From positions 1 to 33,119 of the forward strand of contig NZ_JAKSYD010000199.1 in the NCBI RefSeq assembly GCF_022829605.1: DNA of 33,119 bases, read 5' to 3'. A program made the position numbers and the translations under genes. Of this stretch, positions 30,462 through 33,119 are shown one piece after another. Each line of letters begins with the position of its first letter. Within the stretch, counting starts at the first letter, position 1. The notes below the pieces were generated by a model. That model was given only the letters and a program-made list of their open reading frames with translations, ran no database searches and had not been told where the DNA came from. This DNA is from Methylobacterium sp. E-065 (GTDB lineage: Bacteria > Pseudomonadota > Alphaproteobacteria > Rhizobiales > Beijerinckiaceae).

Positions 30462-31364
30462 TCAGGACGCGATCGGCGGCGGCAGCGCCTCCAGCAGCTG
30501 GCGCAGGAACGCCCGCACGGCCCGGGGCAGCCGCCGCTCGCGCATGGCCTGGACCTGAATGCCCCGCACGAGATGCGCCCGGGCGAGGATCGGCAGGCTC
30601 ACCAGCTCGTTGAGCCGCAGAGGCGTCTGCACCGAGAGCGCCGACATCAGCGCCAGCCCGCGCGAGCGCCGCACGAAGGGCAGCAGCGTCGAGAGGGTGT
30701 TGGCGGTCAGAACCGGCTCGACCGCGATGCCCTCCTGCGCGCAGGCGGCATCGAAGGCCTGCCGCAGGGTCGTGTCCCGGGTCGTCAGCGCGACCGGATA
30801 CGCCGCCAGATCGGCCAGCCGCAGGGCCGCCGCGCCCGCCAGGGGATGGTCGGCGGCGGCGAGCACCCGCATCTCGACCTGCCCGTCATACAGCACCTCC
30901 ACCTGCGCGGTGGGCGCGAGCGCGAAGGTGATCCCGAGATCGGCCTCCCCCACCGCCACCGTCTGGGTCACCAGTGCGGGCGGTAGGACCGTCACCTCGA
31001 AGCGGATGCCCGGATGGTCCGCGTGGAAGGCCGCGATGGCGTTCGGCACGATATCGAGGGCGAAGCCTTCGGCGCTCGCCACCCGAATCAGACCCCGGGC
31101 GAGCCCTTCGAGCTCGCGAATCTCCGTGACCACCTGCTCGGCGCGGATCAGCACCTGATGGGCGTGCTGGGCCAGCAACTCGCCCGCCGGACTCGGCACC
31201 ATGCCGCGCGGGCGCCGCTCGAACAGGACGCAGTCGAGCTCGGCCTCGAGGTTGCCGATCTGCCGGCTGATCGCCGAGGCCGCGACGTTCAGCTGCGCGG
31301 AGGCCGCAGCAATCGAGCCGGTGCGGGCCACGACCAGGAAGTAGCGAAGGCCCGTCGTTTGCAC
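30462..31364 (-). CDS. LysR-family regulator, divergent from ABC binding protein
   Basis: This encodes 300 residues, a standard LysR length. The HTH is at 4-62 (LRYFLVVARTGSIAAASAQL, AISRQIGNLEAELDCVLFER). The effector domain begins near residue 92 (GLIRVASAEGFALDIVPNAI). The start codon is a GTG at 31364, with GAGG seven bases before it. That Shine-Dalgarno lies inside the inverted repeat TCGTA-N6-TACGA (31367-31382), so binding there could hinder its own expression. It is divergent from the family 5 substrate-binding protein gene, the probable target. Confidence 0.92.
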   Translation of the reverse strand: MQTTGLRYFLVVARTGSIAAASAQLNVAASAISRQIGNLEAELDCVLFERRPRGMVPSPAGELLAQHAHQVLIRAEQVVTEIRELEGLARGLIRVASAEGFALDIVPNAIAAFHADHPGIRFEVTVLPPALVTQTVAVGEADLGITFALAPTAQVEVLYDGQVEMRVLAAADHPLAGAAALRLADLAAYPVALTTRDTTLRQAFDAACAQEGIAVEPVLTANTLSTLLPFVRRSRGLALMSALSVQTPLRLNELVSLPILARAHLVRGIQVQAMRERRLPRAVRAFLRQLLEALPPPIAS

Positions 31365-31366
31365 TA

Positions 31367-31382
31367 TCGTACCTCGATACGA
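31367..31382. promoter_or_regulatory. Candidate LysR binding site over the regulator's own leader
   Basis: TCGTACCTCGATACGA is an inverted repeat (TCGTA, six bases, TACGA) that also contains a T-N11-A pattern. It starts three bases before the regulator's GTG and contains its GAGG ribosome binding site on the leftward strand. Confidence 0.5.
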
Positions 31383-31534
31383 CTATACCACCACGTCCGT
31401 TGCCGATTTGGCAAGGCAGCACTCGCCAAATTCTACTTGTTGCGATCCCAGATGCACAACATCATGGCAGGGTGAAAAAGGTGGCAGCCGCGGATTGCTC
31501 CGTGTGACCTGTCCATCGCGCCGTCGGAGCCTCC

Positions 31535-33067
31535 ATGCCGCTACGGACTCTCACCCGAGCCGCCACCTTGGCCGCCTCGCTCGCGACCCTGATCGCTGCG
31601 CACCCGGCGCTCGCCGGCAAGGCCAACGATACCCTGGTCTACGCCTCAGACAGCGAGCCCGAGAACGTCAGCCCGTATCACAACAGCGCCCGCGAGGGCG
31701 TGATCCTGGCTCGGAACTGCTGGGACACGCTGCTGTATCGGGACCCCAAGGACGGCAGCTACAAGCCGATGCTGGCGACAGCCTGGACCTGGGCGGACGA
31801 CACGAGCCTCGATCTCACGATCCGCGAGGGCGTGACCTTCCACAACGGCGACCCGCTGGGGCCGGAGGACGTGGCCTTCACGTTCAACTACGTGCTGACG
31901 CCGGAGGCCCGCACGGTCACCCGTCAGAACGTCGACTGGATGAAGGCGGTGGAGGTCACCGGCCCGCATACGGTCCGCATCCACCTCAAGGCGCCGTTCC
32001 CGGCCGCTCTCGAATACCTCGCCGGCCCGACGCCGATCTTCCCGGCGGCCTACTTCAAGAAAGTCGGGCTCGACGGCTTCGCCAAGGCGCCGGTCGGCAG
32101 CGGCCCCTACAAGATCACCAAGGTCGATAGCGGCCGCGGCGTCAGCATGGAGCGGTTCGAGAAGTACTGGGCCGGCAGCCCGCTTGGGAAGCCGAAGATC
32201 GGCAAGCTGCAGTTCCGCGTCATCCCGGACGGCGAGAGCCGGATGGCCGAGCTGATGACCGGCGGCGTCGACTGGATCTGGCGGGTGCCGAGCGACCAGG
32301 CCGAGCAGTTGCGCGCCGCACCGAACATTACGGTGCTCAACTCCGAGACGATGCGGGTCGGCTTCCTGCAATTCGACACGCTGGGCCGCGCCAAGGAGAA
32401 CTCGCCGCTCAAGGACGTGCGCGTCCGGCAGGCGATCTCCTACGCCATCGACCGCAAGGCGATGGTCGACAACCTCGTGCGCGGCGCCTCGCGGGTGATG
32501 AACGCGCTGTGCTTCGTCGACCAGTTCGGCTGCACCGACCAGGGGGTGATGCGCTACCCCTATGACCCCGCCAAGGCCAAGGCGCTGCTCAAGGAAGCCG
32601 GCTACGAGAAGGGCTTCGAGATCGATCTCGGCGCCTATCGCGAGCGGGACTACGCCGAGGCGGTGATCGGTTATCTCGGCGCCGTCGGCATCAAGGTGCG
32701 GCTCAACTACCTGCGCTACGCGGCGTTCCGGGACTCCCTGCGGGCCGGCAAGATCTCGATCGGCTACCAGACCTGGGGCTCGTTCTCAGTCCTCGACGTT
32801 TCGGCCTTCGACGGGGTGTATTTCCGCGGCGGCGAGGAGGATCTGACCAAGGATCCGCAGGTGATCGCCGACCTCCAGAAGGGCGACGGCTCCACCGATC
32901 CGGAGACCCGCAAGGCCGCCTACGCCAAGGCGCTCCAGCGGATCGCCGCGGAGGCCTACGCCCTGCCGATGTTCTCCTACTCGACCAACTACGCCTTCAC
33001 GTCGGACCTCACCTTCACCGCGCAGCCCGACGAGGTGGCGCGCTTCTATGCGGCGTCGTGGAAGTGA
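31535..33067 (+). CDS. ABC transporter substrate-binding protein, family 5
   Basis: This encodes 510 residues, a periplasmic solute receptor of the peptide/opine/nickel family (SBP family 5). A signal peptide occupies about residues 1-27 (ASLATLIAAHPALAG). Family motifs follow: EPENVSPYHNSARE, LATAWTWADDTSLDLTIREGVTFHNGDPL, GSGPYKITK near 190, RQAISYAIDRKAMV and LKEAGYEKGFEI. A GGAG precedes the ATG by five bases. Transporter permease and ATPase genes would be expected to follow outside the window. The cargo cannot be named. It is divergent from the LysR gene, 170 bases away. Confidence 0.92.
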   Translation: MPLRTLTRAATLAASLATLIAAHPALAGKANDTLVYASDSEPENVSPYHNSAREGVILARNCWDTLLYRDPKDGSYKPMLATAWTWADDTSLDLTIREGVTFHNGDPLGPEDVAFTFNYVLTPEARTVTRQNVDWMKAVEVTGPHTVRIHLKAPFPAALEYLAGPTPIFPAAYFKKVGLDGFAKAPVGSGPYKITKVDSGRGVSMERFEKYWAGSPLGKPKIGKLQFRVIPDGESRMAELMTGGVDWIWRVPSDQAEQLRAAPNITVLNSETMRVGFLQFDTLGRAKENSPLKDVRVRQAISYAIDRKAMVDNLVRGASRVMNALCFVDQFGCTDQGVMRYPYDPAKAKALLKEAGYEKGFEIDLGAYRERDYAEAVIGYLGAVGIKVRLNYLRYAAFRDSLRAGKISIGYQTWGSFSVLDVSAFDGVYFRGGEEDLTKDPQVIADLQKGDGSTDPETRKAAYAKALQRIAAEAYALPMFSYSTNYAFTSDLTFTAQPDEVARFYAASWK

Positions 33068-33096
33068 CGGTGATGGCCGCCGCTGCGCGACCGGCC

Positions 33097-33118
33097 CCCT
33101 CTCCCGTGCGGGAGAGGG
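33097..33118. repeat. Extragenic palindrome after the ABC protein gene
   Basis: CCCTCTCCCG and CGGGAGAGGG form a perfect 10-bp stem with a TG loop (33097-33118). The same palindrome is scattered between genes in many high-GC proteobacteria. It may act as terminator or RNA stabiliser. The window ends here. Confidence 0.65.
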
Positions 33119-33119
33119 T

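Noticed and set aside
1..33119. CRISPR array, tRNA, rRNA, insertion sequence, prophage
   Set aside because: No regularly spaced repeats, cloverleaf, transposase, integrase or phage structural gene was recognised on either strand.

Overview
The window reads as chromosomal DNA of a high-GC alphaproteobacterium of the Rhizobiales, most like Methylobacterium or a relative. That placement is inference from base composition, from the gene families, from two small RNAs that match the alphaproteobacterial alpha-r8/MmgR type, and from an extragenic repeat typical of the group. No rRNA, tRNA, CRISPR array, phage gene or insertion sequence was seen. Base use is even throughout, so this looks like core or ordinary accessory chromosome rather than an island.

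Layout. 1-827 holds no gene I can support. 828-2473 is a two-gene operon of a membrane-anchored mini-catalase (SrpA type) and a cytochrome b561. 2582-5830 runs leftward: an amidase, an Hsp31/DJ-1-like protein, a 76-residue secreted protein and a TetR repressor. Two copies of one operator tie the last three together. 6166-7326 is metB with a readable promoter. An HNH-type protein (leftward) and a 2-hydroxyacid dehydrogenase (rightward) diverge around a parS-like 16-mer. The first alpha-r8-like small RNA follows, then a small membrane-anchored protein and a periplasmic cupredoxin. 10611-13498 is a LysR regulator divergent from a yceI - cytochrome b561 - yceI operon.

13508-17540 (leftward) holds a GNAT acetyltransferase, a large Orn/Lys/Arg decarboxylase, a small unknown protein and a spermidine-synthase-fold protein, which suggests amine metabolism. 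17663-20137 has small unknown proteins, an SRPBCC protein and an M20 carbamoylase/amidohydrolase. 20531-28199 has a PAS protein, a GlcG/HbpS-like protein, an Mfd-like translocase with unusual features, and a GAF/PAS hybrid histidine kinase, followed by the second small RNA. The right end has a DUF2891 protein, a CDP-diacylglycerol pyrophosphatase, and a LysR regulator divergent from a family 5 ABC substrate-binding protein. A palindromic repeat closes the window.

The most interesting signals are outside the genes: the two alpha-r8-like RNAs 19 kb apart, the parS-like site, the shared TetR operators, and several long inverted repeats. I see no clear new multi-gene system; the best candidates for unexplored biology are the TetR / secreted peptide / Hsp31 unit, the paired small RNAs and the atypical Mfd.
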